Origin: RH-AL1 sp964244495
GTDB lineage: Bacteria > Pseudomonadota > Alphaproteobacteria > Rhizobiales > Beijerinckiaceae
Direction: 5' to 3'
Assembly (NCBI GenBank): GCA_964244495.1
Contig: CAXTIU010000006.1
Span: 163,402 to 227,401, forward strand
DNA length: 64,000 nt
A model generated the notes under the pieces. The model saw only the letters and a list, made by a program, of their open reading frames with translations, had not been told where the DNA came from and did no database searches. Within the stretch, counting starts at the first letter, position 1; the number at the start of each line of letters is the position of its first letter. Below, piece after piece: positions 36,349 to 46,021 of the stretch. Both the position numbers and the translations under genes were made by a program.

Positions 36349-37446
36349 ATGCTTAAGACGAATATCGTGATCGCCGCGATGCTGATGTGCGGCATCGAAG
36401 GCGCCCGCGCGGACGTGACGCTCGCCTTGGTCGGCCCGATAACAGGCCAGAACGCGGCGTTCTTCCAGCAGATGAAGCACGGCGCGGAAGGGGCGGCGGC
36501 GGCGATCAACAAGGCCGGCGGCATCAACGGCCAGAAGATCGTCCTCGACCTCGAGGACGACGCCTGCGACCCGAAGCAGGCGGTCGCGGTCGCCAACAAG
36601 ATCGCGAGCGGCGGCAAGGACCCCGGCGTGATCGGCCATTTCTGCTCCTCCTCCTCCATCCCGGCCTCGGAGGTCTACGCCGAGTCGTCCATCCCGATGA
36701 TCAGCCCCGGCTCGACCAATCCGGTCCTCACCGAGCGCGGCCTCACGGACGTGTTCCGGACCTGCGGCCGCGATGACGAGCAGGCCGCCATCGCCGCCGC
36801 CGGCATCCTCAAGCTGAAGCCCAGCGCGAAGATCGCCGTCGTCGACGACCGGTCGACCTACGGCAAGGGCCTCGCCGACGGCGTGCGCACGTCGCTGGCC
36901 GCGAAAGGCGTGAAGCCGGCGGTCGACGACACCGTCACGGCCGGACAGAAGGATTATTCGACGCTGATCTCGCGCCTCAAGGCGGCGAGCGTGACGGTGA
37001 TCTTCTACGGCGGCTACTTCCCCGAGGCCGGCCTGTTCGTCCGCCAGATGAAGGAACAGGGACTGAACGCCACCTTCATGAGCGGCGACGGCATCGCCAC
37101 GACCGAGTTCGCCGGCGTCGCCGGTCCGGCGTCCGACGGCGTCCTGATGACCTTCTACCCCGATCCCCGCAACAACCCGACCGCCGCTCCGATCGTCAAG
37201 GCGTTCCGCGACGCGCACTACGAGCCGGAAGGCTACACGCTCTACACCTACGCCGCCGTCCAGACCTACGTGCAGGCGGCCACGCGCGCCAAGACCACCG
37301 ACGGCACCAAGGTTTCGGCCGAGCTCCACAAGGGCGACTACGACACGGTGATCGGCAAGTTCGCCTTCAACGGCAAGGGCGATCCCAGCGCCGAGCCCTT
37401 CGTGATCTACGAGTGGAAGGGAGGCAAGTACACCCCCCTCAAGTAG
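36349..37446 (+). CDS. Branched-chain amino-acid ABC transporter, substrate-binding protein
   Basis: Periplasmic type I binding protein of the LivK/Leu-Ile-Val family. 365 residues: short signal peptide (MLKTNIVIAAMLMCGIEGAR, cleavage after ARA), then VTLALVGPITGQNAAFFQQM, GHFCSSSSIPASEVYAESSI (ligand-contacting Ser/Thr loop), STNPVLTERGLTDVFRTCGR and FAFNGKGDPSAEPFVIYEW. First gene of the livK-H-M-GF operon; livH follows after 75 bp. Confidence 0.95.
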   Translation: MLKTNIVIAAMLMCGIEGARADVTLALVGPITGQNAAFFQQMKHGAEGAAAAINKAGGINGQKIVLDLEDDACDPKQAVAVANKIASGGKDPGVIGHFCSSSSIPASEVYAESSIPMISPGSTNPVLTERGLTDVFRTCGRDDEQAAIAAAGILKLKPSAKIAVVDDRSTYGKGLADGVRTSLAAKGVKPAVDDTVTAGQKDYSTLISRLKAASVTVIFYGGYFPEAGLFVRQMKEQGLNATFMSGDGIATTEFAGVAGPASDGVLMTFYPDPRNNPTAAPIVKAFRDAHYEPEGYTLYTYAAVQTYVQAATRAKTTDGTKVSAELHKGDYDTVIGKFAFNGKGDPSAEPFVIYEWKGGKYTPLK

Positions 37447-37521
37447 CGGCGCGCCGCGGTTCGCCTCGGCGACACGTCCAAGCCGAGCGTCCCGAGGCGA
37501 GCGCCTTCCCGGAACCCCGCA

Positions 37522-38436
<915 letters not shown>

Positions 38437-38443
38437 GGGGCGC

Positions 38444-39775
38444 GTGGCCACGGTTGCCCAAGCCTCCCTGCAGCGGGCCGGCCTCGCCGGCGGCGTGGCG
38501 CTGGTGCTGGCGATCCCCTTCGTCGGCGTGCGCCTCGACACGGTCGACGGGCGCAACGCGCTGACCTTCCACCCCCTCGACATCGCGGCGGCCGTCGTCG
38601 CCGTCTTCCTCGGGCGGCTGCTCTTCGAGGCCGTGTCGTCGCTGCGCGCCGTGCGCCGGGCGAGGCGGCGGGCCGCCGCGATCCCCCACGCCGGCGACGG
38701 CGCGGCGATCGTCCGCCCGTCCCGGCGCCGGATGACCGGGCGCCACGTCGCCCAGGCGGTCGGCCTCGCCGCCATCGCCTTCGCGCTCGCCTTCCCCTTC
38801 ACGCCGCTCGCGACCCGCTACACGCTCGACCTCGGGGCCACCTTCCTGACCTACGTGATGCTCGGCTGGGGACTCAACATCGTGGTCGGCCTCGCCGGAC
38901 TCCTCGACCTCGGCTACGTCGCCTTCTACGCCGCCGGCGCCTACACGTTCGGCATCCTGGCGACCGACCTCGGCTTCGGCTTCTGGGAGGCGCTGCCGCT
39001 GTCCGGCCTGGTGGCCGGCACGCTGGGCGTCCTGCTCGGCTTCCCCGTGCTGCGCCTCAAGGGCGACTACCTGGCGATCGTGACGCTGGGCTTCGGCGAG
39101 ATCATCCGGATCATCCTCATCAACTGGTATCAGCTGACCGGCGGCCCCAACGGCATCATCGGGATCGGCCGGCCGACCTTCTTCGGCGTGCCGTTCCTCG
39201 CCGCGCCCAAGGGCGGCGGGACGACCTTCGCCCACCTTGTCGGCCTCCCGTTCTCGCCGCTCCAGCGGGTGGCGTGGCTCTACGTCGTCATCCTGGCCCT
39301 GACGCTGGCGACGCTCGCGCTGACGATCCGCCTGCGCCGCCTGCCGATCGGGCGGGCGTGGGAGGCGCTGCGCGAGGACGAGATCGCCTGCCGCGCGGTC
39401 GGCCTCGATCCCACCGCGATCAAGCTCACCGCCTTCGCGCTCGGCGCGACGATCGGCGGCCTCGCCGGCTGCTTCTTCGCCGCGCACCAGGACTTCATCT
39501 CGCCCGAAAGCTTCACCTTCGCCGAGAGCGCGTTGATCCTGGCGGTGGTCGTGCTGGGCGGCGGCAGCCAGCTCGGCATCGCGGTCGCCGCCGCCGTGCT
39601 GATCGGGGTGCCGGAACTCGGCCGCAGCTTCGAGCAGTACCGCCTGCTGGTGTTCGGCACCGTCATGGTGCTGGTGATGGTGTGGCGGCCCGGCGGCTTC
39701 ACCTCCGCGCGCGTGCCCTCGGTCAGCGCCGACACCCTCGGACTCGGCGAGCCCTCGCTCGGAACCCTGACGTGA
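38444..39775 (+). CDS. livM: Branched-chain amino-acid ABC permease LivM
   Basis: Second permease subunit. 443 residues from a GTG at 38444 behind a gagggg Shine-Dalgarno. The N-terminal 120 residues include two extra hydrophobic segments and an Arg-rich cytoplasmic stretch (RAVRRARRRAAAIPHAG), as in LivM proteins. The core has GLAGLLDLGYVAFYAAGAYT, the coupling helix RAWEALREDEIACRAVGLDP and FISPESFTFAESALILAVVV. Overlaps the ATPase gene by 4 bp (GTGA). Confidence 0.95.
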   Translation: MATVAQASLQRAGLAGGVALVLAIPFVGVRLDTVDGRNALTFHPLDIAAAVVAVFLGRLLFEAVSSLRAVRRARRRAAAIPHAGDGAAIVRPSRRRMTGRHVAQAVGLAAIAFALAFPFTPLATRYTLDLGATFLTYVMLGWGLNIVVGLAGLLDLGYVAFYAAGAYTFGILATDLGFGFWEALPLSGLVAGTLGVLLGFPVLRLKGDYLAIVTLGFGEIIRIILINWYQLTGGPNGIIGIGRPTFFGVPFLAAPKGGGTTFAHLVGLPFSPLQRVAWLYVVILALTLATLALTIRLRRLPIGRAWEALREDEIACRAVGLDPTAIKLTAFALGATIGGLAGCFFAAHQDFISPESFTFAESALILAVVVLGGGSQLGIAVAAAVLIGVPELGRSFEQYRLLVFGTVMVLVMVWRPGGFTSARVPSVSADTLGLGEPSLGTLT

Positions 39776-41361
39776 GCGGCGCCAAGTTGGATGGCACGAA
39801 GCCGGCCGGCGCGACCTTGATCGCCAGCGGCCTTTCGATGCGCTTCGGCGGCCTCCTCGCCGTCTCCGGCCTCGACCTCGTCGCGGAAACGGGACGGGTG
39901 ACGGCCCTGATCGGTCCCAACGGCGCCGGCAAGACGACCGCGTTCAACTGCATGACCGGCTTCTACAGGCCGAGCGCGGGCGAAGTGACCATTCGCGAGC
40001 CGGATGGGGGCACCCGCCGCATCGACACCCTGCCCGGCCATCGCGTGGTGAGCGAGGCCGGCGTCGTCCGCACGTTCCAGACCACGCGGCTCTTCGCCGG
40101 CATGACCGCCCTGGAGAACCTCCTCGTCGCCCAGCACAGGGCGTTGAGCCGCTCGGGCTGGCTCCAGCTCCAAGGACTGTTCGGCCTGCCGGCCTTCCGC
40201 CGCGCCGAGCGGCTCGCCGTCGCCAAGGCGATGCACTGGCTCGCCCGCATGGGCTTGGCCGCGCGCGCCAACGATGTCGCCGGCGCCCTGTCCTACGGCC
40301 TGCAGCGCCGCCTCGAGATCGCGCGCGCCATGTGCCTGGATCCCCGCTTCCTCTGCCTGGACGAGCCGGCCGCCGGCCTCAACCCGCGCGAATCCGCGAC
40401 GCTGGAAGCGGACCTCCGTCGCCTCACCCGCGAGGACGGCGTCGGCGTTCTCCTGATCGAGCACGACATGAGCGTCGTCATGGGCGTGTCCGACCGCATC
40501 TTCGTGCTCGATCGCGGCAAGAAGATCGCGGAGGGCGCGCCCCGGGAGGTGCGCGAGGACCGCAACGTCGTCGCCGCCTACCTCGGCGAGCCGGCCGGCG
40601 CCGCGCCCGCCCGCCGCCGGACCGCGCCGGCGGGCGATGGGACCACCGTCCAGCGCCCGCCGATGCTGGAGTGCCGCCGCCTCAGCTCGGGCTACGGCGC
40701 CGTCGCGGTGCTGCACGAGGTCGACCTCCACGTGGGCGAAGGCGAGATCGTGGCGCTGCTGGGGGCGAACGGCGCCGGCAAGTCGACGCTGCTGCGCACC
40801 CTGTTCGGCGCCCCGCGCCCGACCGGCGGCGAGATCCTGCTCGGGGGACGGCCGGTCGACCGCCTCCGGGCGCACGAGGTCGCCCGCCTCGGCGTCGCCC
40901 ACGTGCCGGAAGGGCGGCACATCATGCCGCAGATGACCGTCCGCGAGAACCTCCAGACCGGGGCGCAGGGCGGCGGCCGCGACACCTTCGCCGCCGACCT
41001 GGCCAAGGTCCTGGCCCTTTTCCCCAGGCTCGAGGAGCGCCTGACGCAGCGCGCGGGCACGATGTCGGGCGGCGAGCAGCAGATGCTCGCGATCGGGCGG
41101 GCGATGATGCAGAGACCGAGGCTGCTGCTGCTCGACGAGCCCTCGCTCGGGCTGGCTCCGCTGGTGATCCGACAGATCTTCGACGCCATACGGACCCTGA
41201 ACGAGAGCGAACGAATCTCGGTGCTGCTCGTGGAGCAGAACGTCGCCCAGGCGCTCGCGATCGCCGACCGCGGCTACGTGCTTCAGACGGGCCGCGTCGT
41301 GGGGACCGGACCGGCGGAACGCTTGGCGGACACGCCGGAGCTTTCCAGCGCCTACCTGTAG
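39772..41361 (+). CDS. Fused LivG-LivF ABC ATPase
   Basis: One 529-residue frame contains both ATPases of the transporter, normally two genes. LivG part (about 1-270): Walker A ALIGPNGAGKTTAFNCMTGF, signature LSYGLQRRLEIARAMCLDP, Walker B FLCLDEPAAGLNPRES, H-loop LLIEHDMSVVMGVSD. A linker rich in Ala/Arg/Pro (GAAPARRRTAPAGDGTTVQR, about 275-300) leads into the LivF part: Walker A LLGANGAGKSTLLRTLFGAP, signature MSGGEQQMLAIGRAMM, Walker B LLLLDEPSLGLAPLVI. The LivG signature begins LSYG rather than LSGG, usual for LivG. No stop codon or internal Shine-Dalgarno-ATG is obvious at the junction. Start GTG at 39772 overlaps livM. Confidence 0.94.
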   Translation: MSGAKLDGTKPAGATLIASGLSMRFGGLLAVSGLDLVAETGRVTALIGPNGAGKTTAFNCMTGFYRPSAGEVTIREPDGGTRRIDTLPGHRVVSEAGVVRTFQTTRLFAGMTALENLLVAQHRALSRSGWLQLQGLFGLPAFRRAERLAVAKAMHWLARMGLAARANDVAGALSYGLQRRLEIARAMCLDPRFLCLDEPAAGLNPRESATLEADLRRLTREDGVGVLLIEHDMSVVMGVSDRIFVLDRGKKIAEGAPREVREDRNVVAAYLGEPAGAAPARRRTAPAGDGTTVQRPPMLECRRLSSGYGAVAVLHEVDLHVGEGEIVALLGANGAGKSTLLRTLFGAPRPTGGEILLGGRPVDRLRAHEVARLGVAHVPEGRHIMPQMTVRENLQTGAQGGGRDTFAADLAKVLALFPRLEERLTQRAGTMSGGEQQMLAIGRAMMQRPRLLLLDEPSLGLAPLVIRQIFDAIRTLNESERISVLLVEQNVAQALAIADRGYVLQTGRVVGTGPAERLADTPELSSAYL

Positions 41362-41499
41362 GCCGATCGCGGCCGTGGAAAGGGTCGGCGTCGCGTTCGC
41401 TGGCTTGCCGCGAGGCTGCCGGCGCTGCGACAGCGCCGACCCGGAACCTGCGGTGGAGCGCACGATTGGCGCCACGACCCTGCAACGGAGTGCCGCCCC

Positions 41500-42000
41500 A
41501 TGCTTCGCGAAACGCTGCTGCCGCTCATGCTCCTCGCGAGCGCCGGGCCGGCCCTCGCGCAGAACACCCCGATCCGGTCCACCACGGACAAGGACTACCT
41601 CGTGGAGGACGCCCGGAGCGCCGCCTACGAGCTGGCGTCGGCCAAGCTCGCCACGCAGAAGGCATCGAACCCCGCCGTGAAGGCCTACGCGGAGAAGCTG
41701 GTGAAGGATCACGAAAGCTACAACACGGCCCTTCAAAGACTGGGGCACGACCAGGGATACACCCTGCCCAACGACCTGAGCGCCGCCGATTCCGTGCGCT
41801 TGACCGCGCTGAAGGCGCTCTCGGGTTCCTTGTTCGACAAGGCCTACGTCAAGGAGGCGATCCGCATCAATGCCGATGACCTGAGCGAAGCGAGAAAGGA
41901 GATGGATGCGACGCAGGACGAGACGATCAAGACGTTCCTCTCGCAGTTCGCCGGCATGGATGCAGAGCATGAAGCCTCGGCCAAGGCGCTCGATAAGTGA
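41500..42000 (+). CDS. DUF4142 exported helical protein
   Basis: 166 residues. Signal peptide MLRETLLPLMLLASAGPALA; the rest is helical and matches the DUF4142 pattern (ferritin-like bundle, function unknown): AYELASAKLATQKASNPAVK, AYAEKLVKDHESYNTALQRL, DKAYVKEAIRINADDLSEAR and a C-terminal FAGMDAEHEASAKAL. Monocistronic, between the Liv operon and the tRNA. Confidence 0.9.
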   Translation: MLRETLLPLMLLASAGPALAQNTPIRSTTDKDYLVEDARSAAYELASAKLATQKASNPAVKAYAEKLVKDHESYNTALQRLGHDQGYTLPNDLSAADSVRLTALKALSGSLFDKAYVKEAIRINADDLSEARKEMDATQDETIKTFLSQFAGMDAEHEASAKALDK

Positions 42001-42173
42001 GAAGGCTGTGTCGCCGCCATCCTTCGCCGTCGTCCAAAGCCCGAGCATGAGCCGACGGCGGATCGTCTCAGGACGGTTGGTCGGCGCGCCCGATCGCGCC
42101 GAACCTGGTTCGGAACCGGTCTGAACACGGATCTTGGAAAGGGAGTTGGCCACATGCTAGGCTTGGCCCGCGC

Positions 42174-42250
<77 letters not shown>

Positions 42251-42446
42251 ACAATTACAATGAGGTAGACGCATCGTCGGCGGGAAGGAGCAGATAAAGA
42301 CTTCTTCGGGTAAGCATTCGGTAAGCGTATAGCTGAAAATCGCATCAGGTGCCTGCTTAGGAGAGTCCAGTCCGGCAGCCGGCCGGGCCACCCGGGAGGG
42401 GTAAATTGGCGGTTGATCCAGCGCGCTCCTGACTGGCGCACGAGAG

Positions 42447-43583
42447 ATGTGCCCAAAATTTTTTGGAGCGAGACATTTGCCTGACAAGAAAGAGCCAAAG
42501 CCTCGGAGTCGCGCAGCCGGAAAAGGCGTGGTGCCTGTGCCAACGGTCAAGGTACCCGCGATCAACCAAGATCCGCTTGAACGCAAGGTGGGTATCGCTG
42601 CCACGCTTGAGCGGAATGGCGTGCATGCGAAGGCGGATAGTCGTCTCGTTGCGGCGATCGACCGTCTCGGCGGCAATTTAGTAGACTGGCTCAACATGTT
42701 CGTAGAGCCTAATTTGAACCGACGTAGGGACGCAGAGAGCCTTGCGAGTGCATTGCGTGAAGTCGATCATAGGCGAGCGTTAGAGGGTGCCGAGATTGCT
42801 CCACGGTCTAGCGACGCCTTCCTTATACGGCACTTCGAACAACAGATCAGCGAGGATCGCAATCGCCTTATGGTGACCCTCGCCGCCATCAGCGATCTCA
42901 AACGCGAACCGGAGCCCGAACTGCCAAACGAAGCCGCTACGTCAAAGCTTGATTCTGATTGGCTCAACGAGTTTGCAGGGATTACTGGACGTAAAAGCAA
43001 CAAAGATCTGCAGATCTTGTGGGGCCGGCTTCTAGCTGGAGAAATCCGCCAGCCGGGCACATTTAAGCTGCGCACGCTACAGAGATTGTCCGCTATAGAT
43101 AGTAGTGAGGCAGTGCGCATTCATGATTTTCTCAAACTATCAGTATCAAATGCCTATATATTCAGGGCCGACGAGGTTGTTCGGTTTACTACAGTTCTTG
43201 AAATGGAAGATCTTGGAGTCGTACAAAGCGGCGGAGGGCTTCTGAACACTTCGTGGCAAGTAGAAGAAAACGATGAGGGCATGTTTACATTTAGTAACAA
43301 AGTACTCAAAGTTACATCAAGAGATAAAAGAAGACTACAGGTGAATTGTTTTCCTTTAACGGATTTTGGTAAGGATCTTGCTGCATTGATTATTTATGAG
43401 GAAGTACCAATAGCATATATAAACGCTTTTGCTACTGCCATTAGCAATCAAAATCAGTCAATAAAGATTGCCGACGTACTTAATGATATTGCACCGACTA
43501 GGATCGGCGACTTTGTTGATTGGCCTCCGAGCGCGGGTACGCAACTGAGTGTCTCTGCCGCACCAGGTGCGGGACCGTCCTGA
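42447..43583 (+). CDS. DUF2806 family protein in an AT-rich islet
   Basis: 378 residues; family without known function. The central block SDWLNEFAGITGRKSNKDLQ continuing to LWGRLLAGEIRQPGTFKLRT and LQRLSAIDSSEAVRIHDFL is the DUF2806/TIGR03899 pattern. The C-terminal part (ESRDKRRLQVNCFPLTDFG-like region, about 270-340) is predicted beta-rich. Codon use and base composition between about 42,950 and 43,500 are far more AT-rich than the rest of the window, indicating recent transfer. Start uncertain: ATG 42447, or a TTG at 42477. Its last 28 codons run into GC-rich DNA overlapping the convergent regulator, suggesting that the original 3' end was replaced at a recombination joint. Confidence 0.75.
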   Translation: MCPKFFGARHLPDKKEPKPRSRAAGKGVVPVPTVKVPAINQDPLERKVGIAATLERNGVHAKADSRLVAAIDRLGGNLVDWLNMFVEPNLNRRRDAESLASALREVDHRRALEGAEIAPRSSDAFLIRHFEQQISEDRNRLMVTLAAISDLKREPEPELPNEAATSKLDSDWLNEFAGITGRKSNKDLQILWGRLLAGEIRQPGTFKLRTLQRLSAIDSSEAVRIHDFLKLSVSNAYIFRADEVVRFTTVLEMEDLGVVQSGGGLLNTSWQVEENDEGMFTFSNKVLKVTSRDKRRLQVNCFPLTDFGKDLAALIIYEEVPIAYINAFATAISNQNQSIKIADVLNDIAPTRIGDFVDWPPSAGTQLSVSAAPGAGPS

Positions 43584-43917
43584 CCACGACGAGTTCCAGG
43601 CCAAGTGCGCCGAGGAGGCACGGCAGCGACATGGCTCCGAGGCGCTTGTCGCCGCACTCGATCTTGCCGACGTAACCCGATTGCAGCCCGGCGATCTCGT
43701 CGACGAGGAGCTGCGGCAGGCCGAGTTCCTGACGGCGGCTTCGGCAGGCGGCGACGATGTCCTCGTAGGATCGGGCGACTCCGATCGGCATGCCGGGCGA
43801 TGACGCGTCGCCGGTGACCTGCCCATCCGATCCGGTGCTCACCACGTCCAAATACCTGCCCGCGAAGGATAATCCAACGGGCTGATCCATACGCTCGCGG
43901 ACGGTGCGTTGTGGCAT
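43498..43917 (-). CDS. XRE-type helix-turn-helix regulator
   Basis: 139 residues from the ATG at 43917 (MPQRTVRERMDQPVGLSFAG); a start at 43890 is possible. The HTH covers about residues 50-105: YEDIVAACRSRRQELGLPQL, LVDEIAGLQSGYVGKIECGD, KRLGAMSLPCLLGALGLELV. Likely a prophage or plasmid-type repressor. It overlaps the DUF2806 frame by 86 bp tail to tail and is divergent from the phage-like gene at 43945, with starts only 27 bp apart. Confidence 0.7.
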   Translation of the reverse strand: MPQRTVRERMDQPVGLSFAGRYLDVVSTGSDGQVTGDASSPGMPIGVARSYEDIVAACRSRRQELGLPQLLVDEIAGLQSGYVGKIECGDKRLGAMSLPCLLGALGLELVVVRTVPHLVRQRHSVAYPRSEANQQSRRS

Positions 43918-43944
43918 TGGCCCCGCGCGGGAGAAAATGCCGGC

Positions 43945-44571
43945 ATGATGAGCAACGATCCTCGCGACCGCACCTTGCCCACACCCGCGCCCTCGAACCG
44001 GATGGACGCGCTCGGTCGCGGCGGCGGCGAACGGCGAAAGCCGGAGGGTGGGCCGCCGGCGCTGACCGCTCGGCACAAGCTGCTGATCTCCTACATGGTC
44101 GACGGCTGTGGGCATCAATCAATCTGTGACCGAACCTGGATCGAGCGGCCCGTCGCCGTCGAGGGCGGAACGGCGATGCTCAAGCGCCATCCGAGGCCGC
44201 ACGAGCCGCTGAAGCTCCTCGAGGCCGCCGACCTGCTGCGGATCCGCCGCCGGAACGCGCGCGAGCTGGTGACGACGCCGATCTTCAAGGCGGCACTCGA
44301 ACAGGAGATGACGCGCTATCGCGACGGCGAGCGCATCGCCTCCGTTCAGACCCTCGTCGAGGTGCGCGACGACCCCGGCCTCGGCAAGGCCGCCGACCGC
44401 AAGGTCCGCCTCCAGGCCGCCGGGCTGCTGCTCGGCGAGGTCGGCGGCGGCAGAACGACCGTCAACGTCAGCGTCGGCGGGCAACACATCACCGCCGGGA
44501 TCGTGCTCGACCTGCGGGACGACGACGAGACCGACCGAGACGCCACCACCATCGAGCACCGGAGCGAGTGA
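43945..44571 (+). CDS. Phage-like protein, possible terminase small subunit
   Basis: 208 residues from ATG 43945 (gggag upstream). Reads as a DNA-packaging or regulatory phage protein: a helical segment LTARHKLLISYMVDG, KLLEAADLLRIRRRNARELV, a helical LVEVRDDPGLGKAADRKVRL stretch and a C-terminal strand-rich VNVSVGGQHITAGIVLDL ending in an acidic tail. This order (HTH, helices, oligomerisation tail) resembles small terminases, but no large terminase is present. The stop overlaps the next gene's GTG/ATG. Confidence 0.5.
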   Translation: MMSNDPRDRTLPTPAPSNRMDALGRGGGERRKPEGGPPALTARHKLLISYMVDGCGHQSICDRTWIERPVAVEGGTAMLKRHPRPHEPLKLLEAADLLRIRRRNARELVTTPIFKAALEQEMTRYRDGERIASVQTLVEVRDDPGLGKAADRKVRLQAAGLLLGEVGGGRTTVNVSVGGQHITAGIVLDLRDDDETDRDATTIEHRSE

Positions 44572-44843
44572 TGCAGCAATCGAGTGAATGCCCCCAATTG
44601 GACGCGCTGGTCACGCGACATGGCGAGCTGCGGCGCGCCGGAGAGCTTGGTCGGCAGATGGCCGAGGCCACGATCAGCGACTTCGCAAGGAAGATGGCGC
44701 ATGCCCGATGTATCGCGGAGGAGATCTCGAAACTCGAAGCGGCAGGCAAGTGGCCGCCCTCAGCTAAGCCAAACGGTCAGCGCGCGCCGATGATCGATGT
44801 CGCCGTGTTCAATCGGCCGCTCCGCCTCACCATCAAGCCGTAG
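44571..44843 (+). CDS. Small phage-like protein with a duplicated motif at its C-terminus
   Basis: 90 residues, not recognised. N-terminal helix region (CPQLDALVTRHGELRRAGEL and FARKMAHARCIAEEISKLEA) probably forms a coiled coil. The C-terminus IDVAVFNRPLRLTIKP resembles the start of the next fragment (IDASVFNRPARVGIAP), so the gene may be truncated or fused at a duplication. Coupled to the upstream gene. Confidence 0.5.
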   Translation: MQQSSECPQLDALVTRHGELRRAGELGRQMAEATISDFARKMAHARCIAEEISKLEAAGKWPPSAKPNGQRAPMIDVAVFNRPLRLTIKP

Positions 44844-44851
44844 GGGCGCCC

Positions 44852-45409
44852 ATCGTTGACGCGACACTTCCGGCGAACCAGCTCGCGCTCAGCGAGAAGC
44901 CGACGACGCAGATCGACGCCTCGGTCTTCAATCGGCCGGCCCGCGTTGGCATCGCGCCCGGCCTCGAACAGCTGGGCGCCGGCGCGGAGGACTTGGCCGA
45001 CACGGCGGCGAAGCAGCAAGCGGCCACCGACCTTCAGAAGGGCGTGACGCTCGACGCCAACGGGCAACCCGCCGTCGCTACGCCGCAGAACTCGATCATC
45101 CTCGGCAAGGCTGGCGAGGACTACCATGCACTGATGGTGCAGGGCATTCGGTCGAGCCTGCAATCGGGCGTGACCAGCGCGCTTTCCGAAATGCACCAGA
45201 AGTTCATCACGGACCCGGACGGCTACCAGTCCGCCTTAGGCGCCTACGTCCAGCAGCAACGGACGAACCCGAACGTCCCGCCGGAAGTCGCGAACGCCCT
45301 CGCCACCCAGGCCGCCAACGAGAGCGCGCAGCACCTCGCGAACCTGCGCGAGCAAACGGTCCGACACCGCCAAAGGCTTCAAGGTGCTACCCAGGCGTTG
45401 GCGCGTTGA
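44852..45409 (+). pseudogene. Phage structural protein fragment
   Basis: Open frame without a normal start codon near its first coding-like residues (LALSEKPTTQIDASVFNRPA); the internal TTG at 44993 is unlikely to be the real start. It continues AEDLADTAAKQQAATDLQKG, MVQGIRSSLQSGVTSALSEM, ALGAYVQQQRTNPNVPPEVA, which resembles Ala/Gln-rich virion proteins. From 45366 the DNA belongs to an IS5-family remnant and the frame stops at 45407-45409 inside it, so the 3' part was lost by insertion. Confidence 0.6.
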
Positions 45410-45563
45410 GCGCACCATAGCCTGGCTGAACCGCTGCCGTCGGCTGGCCAAAGACTGGGAATGCCTGACGCGCAAGGCCTTGGCTTTCCTGCACTTGGCC
45501 TCCATTCGCCTGATGATGAGGAAACTCTGCCAAACCTCATAATGATCTCGGACGGACTCTTAG
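45366..45563 (+). mobile_element. IS5-family transposase 3' remnant
   Basis: Reading from 45366 to the TAA at 45540-45542 gives the C-terminal 58 residues of an IS5-type DDE transposase: KGFKVLPRRWRVERTIAWLN (with the catalytic Glu in VERT), RCRRLAKDWECLTRKALAFL, HLASIRLMMRKLC. The bases after it, gatctcggacggactcttag, look like the terminal inverted repeat. The 5' part of the element is missing, so it cannot move. Confidence 0.88.
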
Positions 45564-46021
45564 ACCACGGCGCGCGCGTGCTGGCTGATCGCCTCCGGCC
45601 CTCCGGATCGCGAGCGCCGCGCCGCCGCGCGTCTCGACGCCTTCTCCGCCCGGCTCGCCCGCCCCGCGCCCACCGACGATCCCGGCTTGGCGCCCCGCGA
45701 TCTCGCGCGAGGATCATCGCGCCGGCGTCGAGCGCGTGAAGGCTCTGATCCTCGTCGGCGACAAGCTGTCCGTAGATGGAAGCGACAGCCCAACGAGGAG
45801 TGGGCTAAAATTTAGGCCCGACCGTCCGGTGAGGCCAAATTAGCACGTGCGCCACGTTAATGCTTGCGGCACAGTCCCCCAACAAGCATAGTCGTAAACG
45901 TCGAAAAATTGACATACTAGTCGACGTTAACGGCGGCTGCCATCGCGCCTTCGTTTGGGATGGCAAACGGTGGCGTGTGTTCCAGCTGAAAAACCAGTGG
46001 CATCGGGGGGGGGGAGTTCGT
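45564..46021 (+). other. 458 bp of degenerate sequence
   Basis: Two overlapping frames look locally coding (RERRAAARLDAFSARLARPA around 45610-45670; GVERVKALILVGDKLSVDGS around 45728-45790) but are out of phase, as in a frameshifted relic. From 45840 an open frame in phase with the next gene has protein-like composition (GGCHRAFVWDGKRWRVFQLK) but no recognised domain. A run of ten G at 46005-46014 ends the region. Confidence 0.5.
46005..46014 (+). repeat. Ten-G homopolymer at a ribosome-binding site
   Basis: G10 followed by agttcgt and the ATG at 46022, so the run itself forms the purine-rich Shine-Dalgarno position of the outer-membrane protein gene. Tracts of this length are prone to slippage, biologically and in sequencing. 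Confidence 0.85.

Noticed and set aside
39280..42153. 957-codon minus-strand open frame
   Set aside because: Antisense to livM, livGF and the DUF4142 gene; no family resemblance.
44993..45409. Intact 138-residue phage protein starting at TTG 44993
   Set aside because: Coding-like sequence extends about 45 codons upstream in the same frame, and the 3' end is inside an IS5 remnant, so it is a fragment.
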